Assembly (NCBI GenBank): GCA_014529385.2 | Contig: CM043968.1 | Location: forward strand, 23,007,013 to 23,071,012 | Length of the DNA stretch: 64,000 nt | Reading direction: 5' to 3' | Origin: Adiantum capillus-veneris | Taxonomy: Eukaryota > Streptophyta > Polypodiopsida > Polypodiales > Pteridaceae | Shown: piece after piece, positions 43,369 through 54,969 of the stretch | Layout of the letters: each line of letters opens with the position of its first letter | Numbering within the stretch: the first letter of the stretch is position 1 | Notes under the pieces: model-generated | Database searches by the model: none | What the model was told of the DNA's origin: nothing | What the model saw: only the letters and a program-made list of their open reading frames with translations | Position numbers and translations under genes: made by a program

Positions 43369-43824
43369 ACATTTCTTAGCCAACGCCATGAAAACCTTGA
43401 AGCATGCATACTCAAAGCTTCTAAAACGGATAACAGATACGAGTATCTCGACTAAAATAAAACCACAAGACAACATTTCTTAACAAAATTGGCACTACAA
43501 TGGTTAGAATTTCAAGTTTCCTTTTCGATCAACACAAAACACACACTCAAATCTAGCCACTCCATGCATTGTCATAGGGACAAGGGAATCCTCTCCACCT
43601 TGCAACCCTCTTAGAACGACTTACTCAAGGTTAGGGCTACACACATAGAACATCACTCCAAAAACCAACAAAGACATGACACTTGGAAAAAAATTATGAT
43701 TGTGTAGATTCCATGATGTTTACCAAACACAAGATGAAATAACACCATCAAGATGCGGGATTCAAAACCACCTCTTCTTTAAGAAGACCACCAACATGAG
43801 CATACAATTGTAGAAGCAACCTTC

Positions 43825-45865
43825 AATTGCTCTCCTATCTTCGCTTTGGAATACACTATGCAAAGCACTTTGCATTCTTAGACTTAGCAAGCATTAGTCA
43901 AGGAGATGTTTCAAAAAATCTTACGTATCGGCCAATCTCTAATGCACATGTACATGATGTACTTGACATGGAAAGGGCTAAGAATGAGCAAGCTAGATGT
44001 ATGCCAAATTGGTTGGTGCATACTTTGTGTGACAATAAATTGGATGCCCCATTGTCTAATCATACTCATTCTGGTTCGTACCATGCATCTTATGCATCAT
44101 ATTGTTATGCTTTGGTTGTTTGTAGCTTATGTGTGATATAGAGGAACCTCTATCTTTTGAAGAGGCATATAATTTAGAAACTTGGATGGCTTCCATGCAA
44201 TCACAATATGATGCACTTATAGAAAAAGACACATGGACTTTATGTGATTTTCCTTCTGGAAAAAAGGCCATTGGTACAAAGTGGGTTATGGTGAGACTGG
44301 TCGCTATAAGGCTCGACTTGTTGCAAAAGGTTATGCACAACAAAAAGGCATAGATTATGAAGATACTTTTTCTCCCACTTGTTGTTTGACTACTGTGTGT
44401 CTTTTGTGTGCATTGGGAGATCATTTTGGATGGGATGTACATCAATGAGACATTGTTATTGGTTTCTTGAATGGTGACATATTTGAGGAAATTTATGTAA
44501 TGAATCCTCAACACCATATTAGAGAGTTTGAGACTTTAGAGAAAATTTGGGAATCATCAATGTCTTAAATATTTGGCCATATGGACAAATCTCAAACTAT
44601 TTTTTAGGCCAACTCTTTCACAAGGTAGTACTTGAAAAGCTCTTTGAAGCCATGCTCTCAGAACTTTGGCTAAGATTTGGCTGGGTGGAAATTTTGAAAG
44701 TGGGAAATTACCAAATTCACTAATATAGTATTCCTCATGGTTTTGTCAAGAAAGATAAAGTGTGAAAATGTACAAAAACTTTGTATGGGTTGAAGCAATC
44801 TCCTTGTGCTTGTATGATAAAGTTGACACTCATTTGGTCGAACGTGGCTTTCATAACAATCCAGCAAAAAGAACTTTGTATGTAAAGCATGAGGGTGATG
44901 TACTTCTCATTTTTGTTCTATATGTGGATGGTTTGCTGATCAATGGTCCGAATGAGACACATATCATTGAATTTAAGGATGATTTGAATGCTACTTTCAA
45001 GATGAAAAATTTGAGGGATGTTGCATCATTACTTAGGCATATAGTTTAAGCAGTGTGATGGTGGTATTGTTACATAAAGACATTGCTTTGTAAGTTTGGA
45101 CTTGAGGATTGCAAACCTATTGCCACTCCCATGGAAATAGGTTTGAAGTTGAGTCTTCATGATGCTAGTGATCATGTCAATGTCACTCTTTACCAAACTA
45201 CTGTTGTTGATGCTTATTTATGTACCTAGTATGAGGCAGGATATTAAGTTTGCAATCTCACAGGTCAACAAATTTATGCATAGCTGAGGGTCTAAGCATT
45301 AACAAGATGTTAAGAGGATCTTTTACTACTTGAGTGGCACTTCTCATCTTGGTTGTTTTTTCCCAAGGGGGGATCATTTTTACCAGATTTACATGCCTCT
45401 TGGGATTCAGATTGGGACGGTTTTTATGACGCATGAGTGTCCATGAGTTGTTTTTGTTTCATGCTCTCCACCTCATGCATATCATGGTTGAGCAAGAAGT
45501 AACCTACCGTGGCCACTTCCATTTGTGAGGCTAAGTACAAGGTAGTCTTCACAACTACGGTTGAGTGTGTATGGCTCAAATGCCTTACGATTGATTTGGT
45601 TGTTGGATAGGACACTGCCAAAATCATCTACACTGACAGTTAGAGCCCATTGAAAGTTGTGAGAGGAACCTAGTTTTTCATGCTCACACAAAGCACATTG
45701 AGGTGCATTATCACTATGTTAGGTAGAGACTCTCAACAGGAGAGATCAACTTGACTTACATGCCAGCACAGGACAACCTTGCAAATCTTTTCACAAAGGC
45801 ATTATCTTGTGAGAAGTTCAAAGCTTTCCGCAAAGATTTGGGCTTACTCCCCTTTGTGCATTGAT
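43825..45865 (+). pseudogene. Ty1/copia pol remnant: linker, RT and RNase H
   Basis: In order: pre-RT linker (SNHTHSGSYHASYASYCYAL), RT N-part (EEPLSFEEAYNLETWMASM, DALIEKDTWTL, KKAIGTKWV, then in another frame ARLVAKGYAQQKGIDYEDTF), WDVHQ-stop-IVIGFLNGDIFEEIYV, a damaged middle, then YDKVDTHLVERGFHNNPA, LIFVLYVDGLLINGPNETH (catalytic YVDD is now YVDG), EDCKPIATPMEIGLKL, and RNase H pieces down to ALSCEKFKAFRKDLGLLPF at 45850. Integrase and gag are absent. The word order and spacing are those of Ty1/copia. It abuts element B at about 45990. Confidence 0.88.
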
Positions 45866-45991
45866 TGTGTCCTCGGGGCACGACACTTACCTATACTCTA
45901 TGTGCCACCTCTTGTTCATCACATCACTCACAAGGGGGACTTTCTACCATACATATGTTGAAGTGATGTGTGTAAATACACTTGAGTCTTT

Positions 45992-46859
45992 GACTCTCAT
46001 ATGCTATGGCACGCCCTTCTTGAAGCAAAATAGCCCCAAGGCAATCACCACAAGCATCACATTGGACCTCAAATGGCTTTGAGAGGCCTAGTAGTGTGAG
46101 CACAAGTTGAGAGATAAGATTCTCAAAAGCTTCTTGCACTTTTGCAATCCATGAATACTTAACGTTCTTATGAACGAGAATATTTCTATAGAGCATCTAT
46201 AGTGTGCGCTCATACCTATAAATCTTTGTACCTCCTGTAGATTCCTTGGATTAGGCCATCCTTTTATTACCTCTAACTTTGTTGGATCCATACCGGTGCC
46301 ATCTTTAGAGATAATGTGACCTAAATATTGAATCTCTTGTAGGAAAACTTCACTTTTCTTTTGATTAAAGAAAATCTTATTCTCTCTCACAACTTCTGGA
46401 GGTGTCACTTGTACTCCTCAAGAGAATTTGAGTGGGTGGAAAATTTTTGTCCATCATGAGTTTGAATGTGGCTAGAGCATTTATTAGACCAAAACTTGTA
46501 GCTTATCAAATAGATCTTCTATCCGTGGCACAGAAAATCTATTTGTTATAGTGATCCTATTTAGTGCTCTATAGTCAACACACATGCGATATGTGCCATC
46601 TTTCTTTTGCACTACAGTACTGGTGAGCAGAATGGAGAGGAGCTAGGCATCACCATCCCCTTTTCCACTAATTCATGCACTTGCCTCATGATCTCCTCTT
46701 GTTGAGCTTGTAAAACTCAATAAGGAGGTTTACTAGGTGGTGAGCTTCCTGGTAGGAGCTCTATTGCATGGTCATCATCTCTGCTTTTGGAGGTAGCTCT
46801 CTAGGGATGTCATCAATGAAAACATCTTGGAATCCATTTAGGAAATTAGACAATTCTAA
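45992..46859 (-). pseudogene. Element B RT with deleted palm, and RNase H start
   Basis: The finger part is damaged (46500-46800). The sequence between the YFNRIDL and MPFG landmarks is missing (about 135 bp shorter than A), and the FFDD catalytic segment is also missing. RT end (IFFNQKKSEVFLQEIQYLGH, KLEVIKGWPNPRNLQEVQRF) and RNase H start (SKPFEVQCDACGDCLGAILL) follow. It cannot encode an active RT. Confidence 0.88.
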
Positions 46860-47255
46860 TTACTCTTGATTCCATTTATTGCTACTTGTGAAAACATTGG
46901 AATCATTTACAGATTCTCCAACAAAAATCATATACGCAAAAGTAGAGCTTTTTATGGACCTATCAAAAGCAAGCGTATTTAGCAGGGATATGGTGTTCCT
47001 CGACTCATTAGCATCTATGTAAATGCTCTTTTTCTTGTAGGCAAAGTAAATTCTCCTTTCAAGAAACCTCATGTTGATGGCCATGAGGTTGAACCATGGT
47101 GCCCCTAGGATAACATCCTCATGTTGGAGAGACGAGATGAAGAAATCTTCTTTGTCAACATAGACTTGGACATGCAGACTCAATTTCCCAATCAAGGGAT
47201 TAACTGCGGCTTCTTGCCCCTTGAAGGCTCCATCGGCTACAACCACATCTCCCAT
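46860..47255 (-). CDS. Element B aspartic protease, C-terminal part
   Basis: Landmarks are GDVVVADGAFKGQEAAVNPL, FISSLQHEDVILGAPWFNLM (ILG motif) and KKSIYIDANESRNTISLL. It is collinear with 2220-1760 of A and has one copy of the 28-residue unit that A duplicates. The catalytic DPGS is in the previous segment. Confidence 0.88.
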   Translation of the reverse strand: MGDVVVADGAFKGQEAAVNPLIGKLSLHVQVYVDKEDFFISSLQHEDVILGAPWFNLMAINMRFLERRIYFAYKKKSIYIDANESRNTISLLNTLAFDRSIKSSTFAYMIFVGESVNDSNVFTSSNKWNQE

Positions 47256-47273
47256 CTCATGAGCTTGAATGCC

Positions 47274-47714
47274 TCACTTGACGGCCAACTCCATTGATAT
47301 GGAATTTTGAGTAGAGCCGGGGTCAAACAAGATGAAGGCATCATGATCCCTTACCTTTCCCCAAGCATAGGAGAGAGGTGATCCTTTGCAATGAGCATCC
47401 TCTTTTGGAGCTTCGATCATGGAATCTCTAGGAGTCTCATTGTGGGTATTTCTTTTGGGGCAAGAACGGTAACCATGTCCTTGCTCCCCACACTTAAAGC
47501 ATTTGTGGTCATTACGAAAAGCTTCTAGCTCTTTAGGAGAGAGTTTATTTTTACCTTTGTAAAGTCCCTTCTCCTTGGACCGATTGTTGTTGGAATTGCC
47601 TTGGGAAAAGTTTTGGGCATTGTTCTTTCCCTTTGCTTCATTTTGATATTTGTTTTCCATGGGCTTGGCATTCCTTTTAGCCCCTTGTTGGAAATTGATG
47701 CGCGAAGCAACCAT
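47274..47714 (-). CDS. gag: Element B gag C-part with intact zinc knuckle, into protease
   Basis: This open frame of 146 codons has ASRINFQQGAKRNAKPMENK, a Lys-rich linker, LSPKELEAFRNDHKCFKCG and EQGHGYRSCPKRN, a complete CCHC knuckle, and ends with the protease start DPGSTQNSISMELAVK. It has one copy of the segment that is triplicated in A. A stop near 47274 separates it from the rest of the protease. Confidence 0.88.
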   Translation of the reverse strand: MVASRINFQQGAKRNAKPMENKYQNEAKGKNNAQNFSQGNSNNNRSKEKGLYKGKNKLSPKELEAFRNDHKCFKCGEQGHGYRSCPKRNTHNETPRDSMIEAPKEDAHCKGSPLSYAWGKVRDHDAFILFDPGSTQNSISMELAVK

Positions 47715-47986
47715 AGTGTGGTGGATTACTTCAATGATAGAACCAAGCTATTGTGAGTTGACATACTCGGCCATTTCTTCAGGTAATCTTGCACATAATT
47801 ATTACTTTTTCTTGGCAAAGTCTATCTTTTGAAAGTCAGTATCCTTGATATTTAAATCCCAAAACTTTTCCACATATTTGTGGATAGACTCATTGGAGAG
47901 TAGCTTTAAACTTCACCATTTGGTAAGAACTTTGCCCTTTGCATCACTTGCAAGGAATTGCTTCAAGATGAAAACTCGTGAGTTTT

Positions 47987-48767
47987 TCATGTCTTTGGGG
48001 TTTTTCCATTGGCACGAAGGCTAGCCCACCATTGATGAGAAGATTTCTGAAAGTGCATAGCTACATGATGTAGCTTGGAGGACTCTATGAAGATCTCGTC
48101 TCCAAAGGCCGCATCAAATTGCTGGATGAAGGCCAATACTTTGTTGGTAGCACCAAAGGTGCCATCATGGGTGATAAAAGATATACTCTTCCCTCCCTCT
48201 TTGAACTTCTTGAGATTTTGGGACCTTCGCCATGCAGGGTAAGATTTGTGATTTCCTCCCCTCTTGTATTCTCTAGGAGAATAGCTATTGCTTTCTTTGG
48301 AAGAGGAGGAAGGTGAAGTAGAGGGTAACCTCTTTCTTGGCATTTTTCTTCCTTTATTTCCTCTCTTCCCTTTTGGAGTGACGAGGAGAAGGAGTGTGGG
48401 TTGACCATTTCCTCTTGGAAGGAGCTGGCGATCATCTAGACCGCCGTCTTTGTGGAGCCACATCTTCAGAGGATCTTAGGATTCATTACTTTCTTGTTCT
48501 TTGGATTCCTCCTCTCGTATGGGAGAGAGTCGTATTTTGGGGTCCCATCAAGAGGCCTCCTAAGCTCTCTCTCCTCTTGGAGAGGAAGGGAAATCCCATA
48601 AGCAAGAAGTTGTTGAGTAACTTTGGCTTGCAAATCAAGGTTTCCCATAGCTTGTTGCAACCTATAACAAGATAATTAACAAACATGGGGGCATCATCAT
48701 TAGCACCTTCATGTGCAAAATCAAAGTTGTCAATATTCATTCTACTCTCTTGGTTATTGTCAGCCAT
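47987..48767 (-). pseudogene. gag: Element B gag, N-terminal and core parts
   Basis: The start MADNNQESRMNIDNFDFAHE is conserved with A. A shift near 48660 splits the next part (LQAKVTQQLLAYGISLPLQEE in one frame, GFPFLSKRRESLGGLL in another). A Lys/Arg/Ser-rich stretch leads into the core (VLAFIQQFDAAFGDEIFIE, HVAMHFQKSSHQWWASLRA), which ends at 47987. The core C-part (47740-47985) is broken. Confidence 0.82.
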
Positions 48768-49160
48768 GCTAATTAAACTTAAGTATAAATTACTTTGTGC
48801 TTTGATACCCTTAAAAATCTTAGTTGCTACTCTTATTTACCTTTGAAAATTAGTTCTCAAGCAACCACACCCATGGTTTAGACACTATTGATTGCAAAGA
48901 CTAGTGGAGAGGGTCTAGCATTTCTCAGTTGATCATAGTTCCTTTCGAGCTTGCTAGTAGCTCAATAATGGTTAAGCCAAAGGCAAGCCCCGAGAGACTC
49001 CATTATTGAGACTATAGTTCCCTAAGGTGTACCTGATCTAAGTCATTTTCAACCAAGATAATAGATCCTTGTCCCACTTACCCTATTGCAATGAACAAGT
49101 CCAACCTTTCATGGAAAACTTAAGGACCTCTCTTCTTAAGCAAGAAAAGAGAAACCAATA

Positions 49161-49172
49161 GCTCTGATACCA
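49161..49172 (-). other. Primer binding site of element B (tRNA-iMet type)
   Basis: TGGTATCAGAGC on the minus strand, one base from the LTR, identical to the site in A. Confidence 0.9.
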
Positions 49173-49173
49173 A

Positions 49174-50890
49174 TGTAATGGAAATGGCCTATGAACTTTG
49201 AGAATAGCAGAATTAGAAGAATTAAAGAGAGCATTTTTGTGAGACTATTTTGAGAACATAGAGGGTGAGCTTAATTAGAGATAGCAACATAACCATTATA
49301 CTTAATTAACTTGTCATGAACAATACTTTTGCAAGAGAGAGAGATAATTAGAGAACTTGACAGCAGTTGAGGACTAGATTTATGTGGAGCCGATCCCCCC
49401 TCCAATAGGATTTTGTATTATAGATTCTCCCATAAAGAGAGACTTGGTATAATACAATCTTTGTGCTCCTTGTGACCTTGGTGATGCTATGAAGATGGAA
49501 AGCTTCATGCATCACGAGCATAATATAAAATTTGTAAAAACATTAACCATCCTTACCCTCAATCCCAAGGCCTCAAACACCTTCCAAGGTGGAGAGAGCT
49601 AGCAGGGAATGGGGGCAGGGAAGAGGAAGAAGATTCATTCATAGGAGAAAGAAATAGTTCCTCACTTACCATCACTCTTCTTGCTTAGCATCGCATAATA
49701 GCATAGTAACGAAGATGGACAAGATGGAAAGCTTAAGGATTGAAGCATGGCTCTTGGTTGGATTTGCATTCCATAGCCAAGAGTGTTGGTTTAGAGTCTC
49801 AACTTCTCAACGAGCTTAGAAAAGGAGATGTAGTTGTTCCACTTTCACCAAGTGAGAATGTTTGAATAATGAGTGTGTAAGAGGGTGTATACCCCCAAGC
49901 ACACCCCTTGCTTGCTTTGGTCTACCCCTCATTTTTGCTCAAGCTTGAAGCTCATTGGACCCCTCTAAGGCTAGCCAATCACATACATAATGTATTTTAA
50001 GCAACATGGGTAGCATTAGGACAAGTGTCCTCCTTACCTCTTTGAGAGAGAGAACTTGGAAATATCTAGATATTTGTTGAACTGAACTAGAAGCTCATTG
50101 GATCCCTCTTTATCCAAGCCAATAGGATTTAAGCACACCATGTGGCTAAGGATAGGGAGATCTTGACATCTGTCCATGTGCCCCTTGAAAAGGGGGTTCC
50201 CTTTGGATGAGTGGAAGGCTAAGTCAAAGATTTCCCTAACTTTGGGGCTTTCCCCCTCCTTTGTAGGGTCTCGTTTTTACTCAATCACCTTACCCCCCAT
50301 GCATGGGAAGCTTCTCAAGCACCTTCCTCATCAAGCATGACAAGTACCTCAAGCACCTTAGTCAGCAAGCATGATGAGCACCTCAAGCACCTTACTCAGC
50401 AAACACAACAAGCACCTCAAGCACCTTACTCATCAAGCATGACAAGCACCTCAAGCACATTAGTCACCAAGCATGACAAGAACCTGAAGCACATCAATCA
50501 CCAAGAATGACAAGCACCTCAAGCACATTAGTCCAAGCATGACAAGCACCTCAAGCTTTGGCCTAGTTCCCACCTCAAGCACAACCCTAGCTTGCCTAAG
50601 GTCTAAGGACTTTTAACACTAGCCTTTAGAGGTCTTTAATGAAGCTAACCCCAAGGTTGAGATGTAACCATCTCTCCTCTTGGTCCCTTGCTCAGATAAG
50701 TCTAGAAGCACTTATTGCACATTGCTCTTTGGTCGACTATCTCCTTTTGGACCCCTATTGAGATGCAACCATCTCTCCTTTTGGTCCCCTGCTGAGATAG
50801 GTCTAGAAGCACATGTCTCTATTCTTACTCTTGTTCCCGTTCATTCACCCACAAATCATTTGGGTTAGATAGATATTAAATTTTATGACA
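49174..50890 (-). repeat. 5' LTR of element B
   Basis: It runs from TGTAATGG (next to the PBS) to TTTTATGACA, matching the termini of the A LTR. It is about 135 bp longer, mostly because of a 34-bp minisatellite at 50332-50555. Confidence 0.85.
50332..50555 (-). repeat. 34-bp minisatellite in the B LTR (about 6.6 units)
   Basis: Units of the type CAAGCATGACAAGCACCTCAAGCACCTTAGTCAC follow head to tail with small differences and no unique spacers. The A LTR has only a shorter CACCTCAAG-type repeat at the corresponding place, so the arrays grew separately. Confidence 0.92.
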
Positions 50891-53199
50891 AAGATTGATT
50901 CTTTCTCTCTATATATAAGTAGAAGCTTCCTTAAGAGAGTCCTTGAGCAGGGTGAATGGGGCAATTTGCTCAAGCCTATTCAAGCTTAAGAGAGTCCTTG
51001 AGCAGGGTGAATGGGGGAATTTGCTCAAGCTTATTATTGTGACTCATTATATTGTTGCCACTTCTAACTTCCAACTTCATTGCTCCTATGGACAATTGTC
51101 ATAAATCAAAGAATAGTTAGAGACTGAAGTGTTGTATGCTTAGTTGTCATGTAGATGGCTTGTTGATTAATGTCTTTGAGATGTTCAAAACTCAGTTATA
51201 AATAATGAAGACTCAAAACAATTGAAAAGAAATCAAATTCCATGCAAGACAATGCAAAATTGTGAATTTTTTTTTTTGACTTAAGCCCTAGTAAGTTTTT
51301 CAAAGTGTTGATCACATGGTCTTGATGTTCACTACTTCTATTGGCTCTAGATTTGGTTTGGTGTGATATGGATAAGAGGTTTAGTCGCAGCCAAGGCTTC
51401 ATTCTTTTTCTTCGAGTGTCTGACCCTATGGTTGATGTGGATATTCCTTTTTCTCATTCTCGCTTCATAGGGATGCTCCACATGCTCCTCCAATCCTATA
51501 CCCATGGTTGCATTGCCTTTTCTCTTGATGACAACACTCTGGCTACAAAAATTGTGATTTTTGCACCTTATTTCATTTCAAGCTTCTATATGCCACTAGA
51601 CTTGGTGAGTTTGCTTTCTACACTGCTTAGAGATTATTCCTTCCTTTGCATAATGATTTTGATCCTCTGGCCATGAGTTAGGTCAGTTTCAATCACTTAG
51701 CTCCTCCTTTAGCTAGCTAGGAGGGCTTACATTATCCCCCTATGTGTGATAGCCTTGATATAAGGAGCTGGGGTGTTATTTATACTATTTTAAATTCCAT
51801 TGTTGGTTGAACTATGGTTATGCTAGTGGAAAAAAACACGATTTTTTCCTTGCATTGTGCATTTGGATTTTAAACTTTGTGAAACTCATGCTTTGCTTCC
51901 TATTTAGTGTTTGTAAGCTAGTTGATGGCAAGGCCTTGGTTCAAATTTAGGACTTGTGTAAGGGAAATGTGTGTCATAAAGCATCCCGATTTCTCCTTTC
52001 TACAAAACCTCCTTCAATAGTGCATTTTACCCTTGGTTGGACATGGGGCCAAGTGTGCAAGGCTCAATTTCACCTAGGTCAAAGCAATATACAAAAATCA
52101 TGATTTTTTGCACTACCAAGCATAGAATTAACTTTTTCAATCGAGAATTGATTCAAAAACCTCTATACACTTATTTCAAGCATTTCTATGATGCTTTACT
52201 AATGAACTCCGTGTCATGTGGATTATAGGGCCATTGTGTCCTCCAGAAGGACCCTTTGACTTTGACATCCCATTCCTCTGCTTTGTGTAGTGCAATGCAC
52301 CTTTACCCATTGCCTATAAACAATTACTTGAAGCTCTTGGTGGGTTTCTCAACCCATTTTACCATTTCCCTACTGCCTTGCATTGTGTTTGGTGATTGCT
52401 TGAGGTAAACAAGATTTTCCATTGTGAAACTCTAAAAATCACTTCTTGTGTACAAGTTCCTTTACCAAAGTTGCTTCACTTGATGCCCCAAAGCTATTGA
52501 TTAAGTTCAGTTTTTTTTCCCCATCTCACAATTAGTCCTACCTCACGTGTCCAATGACCACCATGTCAAAAATTTCTAGATTCGGACACTGTATGACCCC
52601 TCTATGTCCACTTTGTCCTATTAGGCGACTGTAGCTTTTTTTTTTTTTTAAACTTCTCTGATTTTTCCCAAAACTTGCTCATTATTTCTTCGACTTGTCT
52701 TTTGTAAATTGTTTTTTCTTCCTTGAATCCATGTACCTGTGTTTGGCTTTTTTGGTATTTTTTCTACTTTTGCTTTCATTTATCGATTAGAAAACCATTA
52801 AAAAGCAACAAAAAATAAGGAAAAATGGCAAACTTGACCCCAAAAATCTTAAAACTATCTAGATAAATAAAATATGTTGTTTTCCAACAAAAATTATTTA
52901 TTGGTAAATTTCCAACGGGATTTCACACTTCTTATTATTAATTTGTGAATTTCCAATGGGATTTCCCACTTCTTCTTATTAATTTTTGGAAAAAGTTTTA
53001 TTATTTGCATGTTACACACATCTAAGGTCTCATTTTCAACATTATCCCTTAGTCTTGTTTTTCCTCACTTCTAGGGAATATTACCAATACTTGTGGTAAA
53101 AGACAAAAAATCAAACACAAATTTCAATACAAAAAACAAAAAAACAATGCCCTTTTTCATTCTAGCTTCACATTGTGCATTTGTAATGCTTGAGAATGC
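50891..53199. other. Unassigned stretch with TATA-like site, 55-bp duplication and AT-rich tail
   Basis: CTATATATAAG at about 50916 is followed by a 55-bp direct duplication (units from 50931 and 50986: TTAAGAGAGTCCTTGAGCAG), resembling an LTR promoter/R region. Near 51150 the words HVDGLLINVFEMFKTQ could be a scrap of copia RT. A plus-strand frame at 51341-51676 has no domain character. From 52500 to 53150 the sequence is A/T-rich and might be the 3' LTR of E. Confidence 0.4.
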
Positions 53200-53440
53200 C
53201 TCCCCCCCTCCTAGTCTGAGTCCTCCTGGATGACGATGTCATTGAGCATGTATTGTGCATGGCCATAAAGTGGTTCCTGATGCAAGGCCATGTAAGGGGC
53301 CCTACATATGCATACTCAATCAATGCATAGAAAATTGATGTTGTGCAAGAGGTGGGTCTTAAGCTGATTTCTTAAGAGCATTCAAGGGCGAGGCTTATCA
53401 ATGAGCTTGTATCATGTAGTAGGCATTGTAGTTCGACAGC

Positions 53441-54313
53441 TCATTGGTGAATTGTCAAAAGCGGTTGTCGGTTGAAGGTATGAGGTTGTGATTGAAGTAG
53501 TAGCCATGATTCTCCATTCATGAGTTGTGATTTTTTTGGTTGGGTTGGTTGTATTGGTTGGTTTTGTTTTTTGTAACCCATATCGGTCCTGGTAGTTGAT
53601 GCTTTCTTTTGAGCTTTGGTATCCACCTTTTTGTGTTTTGTTGTATTCGTGGCATTCACCCGCTGATTAGTTTATTGAAAAATTGGATCTTTTAGGGATG
53701 CTGAAGGACAGTGGTCATGCTGTTTGGCAGACTGTAGTTGAACTTTTGAAATCCAAACAAAATTCCCATAAATGTGCTGGGTTCCTTTTGGTATCTAAAG
53801 TTTGCATATAGGGTCTATCGAGTTTGGCATTGATTGTACTTATTCAACTGGTACTTTAGGTACCCACATTTGGTTTTTTTTTAATGTGGCTATGAGTTAG
53901 GAGTGTTTGGGATGTTGTCTGAAATAGGTGATTACATCTGTGCGACTTGCTTGGGAGCAGTCCCTTCAATCTTGTCTTTGGTCCTCACATCTAGAGCGTT
54001 CTGCATCTCTTGTTGATTCTCATTTTTGGGTATTTCCTTAGTTGCATTTCAGTCTTTGTTATCATCTTCCTTGGTTGCAAAATCAGCATAAAATACTTGA
54101 GTCCTTGTTTTAAGAAGCACCTGGTTGGTGAGCCATTGGGTATGAGCATTATATCTCCATTTCCATGGTGTCCCCATTATCAGTTGATTATAGGATGCAT
54201 TGGGTGGGAGTACAAAAAAATTGTGAGGGCATTCATATCCGCGACAAATCTAATAGCAGTATTGATAGTTCCATTGAATCCTAAAAATGATCTTTGTAGC
54301 AAGGTTTGTAATT
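53441..54313 (-). pseudogene. Element E retropepsin-like domain end and W-motif tail
   Basis: In shifted frames: a YECPHNFFVLPPNASYNQLI stretch, matching CPHQFVCLPDEHMNETMI of C, then MGTPWKWRYNAHTQWLTNQV (ILG-x-x-W position, IMGTPW). The tail has QMWVPK, FVWISKVQL and a Lys/Gln-rich end (KHKKVDTKAQKKASTTR, 53659-53441). Several stops are present. Confidence 0.6.
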
Positions 54314-54760
54314 TTAATTTTGGCATCTGTTGTAAAGATTCCAGCTGATTGTGTTCATCTGAGTGCTAAATTCAATCAATGGATGAGTAGATAACATTTT
54401 AGATCCTAGCTTTACAACAATGTATGGGTCCATATCATTGTTATCTTCCTCCCCGTTGGTGATCTGATAAACCCTGTGTTTCCTCTCAGCTGCCCTTTCT
54501 TTTGCTTCTTGTTGTTCCTGTTTAATCTTGAATTTGTGCATCTCCTTCCTATGTTTAGCTACATGTGCTCTCTTGAGCATTTCTTGTGTAAGCGATAGGT
54601 GATATTTCTTTAGTCTACATCCACTTATCCAATTTGGCATTTCCTGTCCATCTAATGTAGCAAGCTTAATGGCCCACTTGGTGATATTGAATGAATCACA
54701 AAGCGTCCCATTCTGTGCTTTTTCAATATTTTTTTGTTTTTTTGTTAAGAGTTTAGACAA
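54314..54760 (-). CDS. Element E integrase C-terminus fused in frame to a retropepsin-like domain
   Basis: One uninterrupted frame of 148 codons runs from the integrase C-terminal domain (KLATLDGQEMPNWISGCRLK, YHLSLTQEMLKRAHVA) through a basic helix (KFKIKQEQQEAKERAAERKH) into MDPYIVVKLGSKMLSTHPLI and EFSTQMNTISWNLY. The last part aligns with TLVDAASRVNAVSYSTY in C and with the DTG strand of retropepsins; the catalytic Asp is Glu here. So the two are parts of one polyprotein, not separate insertions. Confidence 0.65.
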   Translation of the reverse strand: MSKLLTKKQKNIEKAQNGTLCDSFNITKWAIKLATLDGQEMPNWISGCRLKKYHLSLTQEMLKRAHVAKHRKEMHKFKIKQEQQEAKERAAERKHRVYQITNGEEDNNDMDPYIVVKLGSKMLSTHPLIEFSTQMNTISWNLYNRCQN

Positions 54761-54969
54761 TCACATGATCCCCCTAGTTCAAAGTCCTTGGATTTCACAT
54801 GTTTGTCTTGTGACACTCCTTCATGCGTCTTTTTTGGACATAGGTTGTGACTATAGATAGCCTTTGATCAAATTTTGTCCAACTTTTCTAGTTAATCTAG
54901 AGTACGATCAGACAATTCATTTTGGGTCCATTCAAGCTCTTTGGCTATTTGCAATGTAGGGATCAAAAA

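Larger units (their letters stand above)
42742..43824. other. Non-coding stretch with fold-back repeat, (GA)n and an LTR-like scrap
   Basis: Apart from the fold-back (42941-43234) and (GA)n (43293-43366), the minus strand at about 43250-43290 reads CATCCTAG...TAAGTGGTGCCCCTAC, resembling the 3' part of T/F LTRs (CCTAGCCGC...TAGGTGGTGCCCC). The rest, to 43824, shows no coding sequence. Confidence 0.45.
45992..50890 (-). mobile_element. Element B: second copy of the A family, truncated in RNase H
   Basis: It has 5' LTR (50890-49174), PBS, gag, knuckle, protease, a deleted RT and the start of RNase H (VQCDACGDCLGAILLQEGRA) on the minus strand. Similarity to A stops at about 45992, corresponding to position 651 of A. 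The remainder is missing, replaced by copia-derived sequence. Confidence 0.92.

Noticed and set aside
43179-43476. Minus-strand frames with long Ser-Leu runs
   Set aside because: Translation of (GA)37; no conserved sequence beside it.
50332-50555. CRISPR-like array (34-bp repeats)
   Set aside because: The units are directly adjacent with no unique spacers and lie within a plant LTR; it is a minisatellite.
51341-51676. 111-codon plus-strand frame
   Set aside because: It has no recognisable motif, no similar copy in the window and sits in unassigned repeat-like DNA; not enough to call a gene.
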